Shown here: positions 31,636-32,722 of the stretch, piece by piece
How the letters are laid out: every line of letters begins with the position of its first letter
Numbering within the stretch: position 1 is the first letter of the stretch
Source of the DNA: Lachnospiraceae bacterium
Lineage (GTDB): Bacteria > Bacillota > Clostridia > Lachnospirales > Lachnospiraceae
Direction: 5' to 3'
Assembly (NCBI GenBank): GCA_024693545.1
Contig: JAILKT010000060.1
Coordinates: 1-32,722, forward strand
DNA length: 32,722 nt
Program-made: the position numbers and the translations under genes
The notes under the pieces: model-generated
Told to the model about the DNA's origin: nothing
Seen by the model: the letters and a program-made list of their open reading frames with translations, nothing else
Databases searched by the model: none

Positions 31636-32722
31636 GATCTCATCGGGATCTTCAAGACCAACCGAGAATCTGATAAGATCGGGATTTATACCTGCCTCTC
31701 TGAGCTGCTCATCCGTAAGCTGACGATGTGTGTGGCTTGCGGGATGGAGCACACCCGACTTGGCATCTGCTACGTGCGTATCGATAAACACAAGTTTCAG
31801 ATTATCCATAAATCTGATGGAAGCATCTCTTCCGCCCTTGATACCGAAGGCCATAACACCGCATGTTCCGTTCGGGCAGTATTTCTGTGCAAGTGCATAG
31901 TTCTTGTCACTCTCAAGGCCGGGATAATTGATCCATGCGACCTTTTCATGCTTCTCAAGGAACTGTGCGATCTTAAGAGCGCTCTCGCAGTGGCGTTTCA
32001 TTCTGAGGGCAAGTGACTCAATACTGATATTAAGGTAGAACGCATGCTGAGGAGACTGGATCGCACCGAAATCTCTCATAAGCTGTGCTGTTGCTTTCGT
32101 GATGTATGCGCCCTTACCAAACTTCGTCGCATATGTGATCCCGTGATAACTGTCATCGGGAGTGCAAAGTCCGGGGAATTTCTCGGCATGAGCCATCCAA
32201 TCGAAATTACCGCTGTCGATGATCGCTCCGCCGACACATACGGAATGTCCGTCAAGATACTTTGTTGTAGAGTGAGTTACGATATCACAACCGAACTTAA
32301 AGGGATTACAGTTGATGGGAGTTGCAAAAGTATTGTCCATGATAAGCGGTACACCGTGGCTGTGAGCTGCTTTTGCAAATTTCTCGATATCAAAAATGTT
32401 AACGGTAGGATTGGTGATCGTCTCACCGAATACGCACTTCGTATTCGGTCTGAAGCACTTTTCAAGATCTTCCTCCGATATTTCGTTATCAACGAAAGTC
32501 ACCTCGATGCCCATCTTTTTCATCGTCACGCCGAAAAGGTTATACGTTCCGCCGTAAATCGAAGACGATGCAATAAAATGATCTCCGTTCTCACAGATAT
32601 TAAATACGGCAAAGAAGTTTGCGGCCTGTCCCGATGAAGTAAGCATTCCTGCGACTCCGCCCTCAAGCTCGGCAAGCTTTGCTGCAACGTAATCATTGGT
32701 AGGATTCTGAAGTCTTGTATAG
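31600..32722 (-). CDS. metY: O-acetylhomoserine sulfhydrylase, N-terminus outside window
   Basis: About 374 residues of a PLP-dependent Cys/Met-metabolism enzyme that makes homocysteine from O-acetylhomoserine and sulfide. The frame is open through the right edge and starts ...YTRLQNPTNDYVAAKLAELEG, so roughly 50 N-terminal residues are missing; the internal ATG at 32646 is not the start. Family signatures are SSSIYGGTYNLF, DNTFATPINCNPFKFGCDI and the PLP lysine in HSTTKYLDGHSV, then HPASHTHRQLTDEQL near the end. The TRLQNPT and INCNPF patterns favour this enzyme over cystathionine synthases or lyases. The C-terminus DLKQALDKA is coded inside the first unit of a 39-base tandem repeat that continues downstream. 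Confidence 0.92.
   Translation of the reverse strand, partial: YTRLQNPTNDYVAAKLAELEGGVAGMLTSSGQAANFFAVFNICENGDHFIASSSIYGGTYNLFGVTMKKMGIEVTFVDNEISEEDLEKCFRPNTKCVFGETITNPTVNIFDIEKFAKAAHSHGVPLIMDNTFATPINCNPFKFGCDIVTHSTTKYLDGHSVCVGGAIIDSGNFDWMAHAEKFPGLCTPDDSYHGITYATKFGKGAYITKATAQLMRDFGAIQSPQHAFYLNISIESLALRMKRHCESALKIAQFLEKHEKVAWINYPGLESDKNYALAQKYCPNGTCGVMAFGIKGGRDASIRFMDNLKLVFIDTHVADAKSGVLHPASHTHRQLTDEQLREAGINPDLIRFSVGLEDPDEIIEDLKQALDKA

Noticed and set aside
31404-31661. An 85-codon minus-strand frame with 13-residue repeats
   Set aside because: It owes its openness to the 39-base period of the metY 3'-end repeat, overlaps metY out of frame and has no ribosome site. It is kept as an observation on the repeat, not as a gene.

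Overview
This window looks like a chromosomal segment of a flagellated, anaerobic, low-to-mid GC Clostridia, most likely a Lachnospiraceae member. This is inferred from the gene set (pflBA behind a ZTP-type riboswitch, the TIGR03960 and DUF2344 radical-SAM pair next to rng, a DUF1836 regulator, a clostripain lipoprotein, a Big_2 surface protein) and from strong AAGGAGG ribosome sites and TTGACA/TATAAT promoters. Apart from an integrase fragment at the left edge, every gene is on the minus strand, so the segment reads from high to low coordinates.

Left edge (1-1360): the C-terminus of a tyrosine recombinase on the plus strand converges on a minus-strand tRNA-Gly(GCC). This is the usual right boundary of an integrative element, and the body of the element lies outside the window. 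Next come a small YjfB-type motility protein and, upstream of it, a 645-base gene-free stretch. That stretch holds a perfect consensus promoter and four tandem ~70-base units rich in GGA motifs with covarying hairpins. It is the most unusual structure here and may be a CsrA-binding leader or sponge RNA.

Signalling and envelope block (1357-9340): a REC-GGDEF-EAL-PAS protein and a GGDEF-EAL protein, both with degenerate GGDEF and intact EAL, flank a secreted clostripain-family lipoprotein and a small lipoprotein. Each gene has its own 17-base-spacer promoter, and most have a clear terminator.

Repair and RNA block (9351-12366): an operon of an NrnA-like DHH phosphoesterase, endonuclease IV and a PIN/NYN-like protein with a basic, glutamine-rich linker.

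Fermentation and chemotaxis (12369-16966): pflB-pflA are controlled by a pfl-motif (ZTP) riboswitch whose promoter lies in the 3' end of a cheY-like gene. That cheY gene is co-transcribed with a CheX-like protein.

RNA and cofactor block (17082-21187): a TTG-started B12-binding radical SAM protein, a DUF2344 protein and RNase G.

Surface block (21222-27390): a 1333-residue Big_2 protein with a candidate sigma-D promoter, a zinc-ribbon membrane protein, a DUF1836 regulator and a small membrane protein.

Right end (27491-32722): pcrA, a uracil/xanthine permease, and the 5'-truncated metY. A recurring oddity on the right half is short tandem repeats at gene 3' ends. In three cases one copy covers the stop codon and the extra copies lie just downstream.
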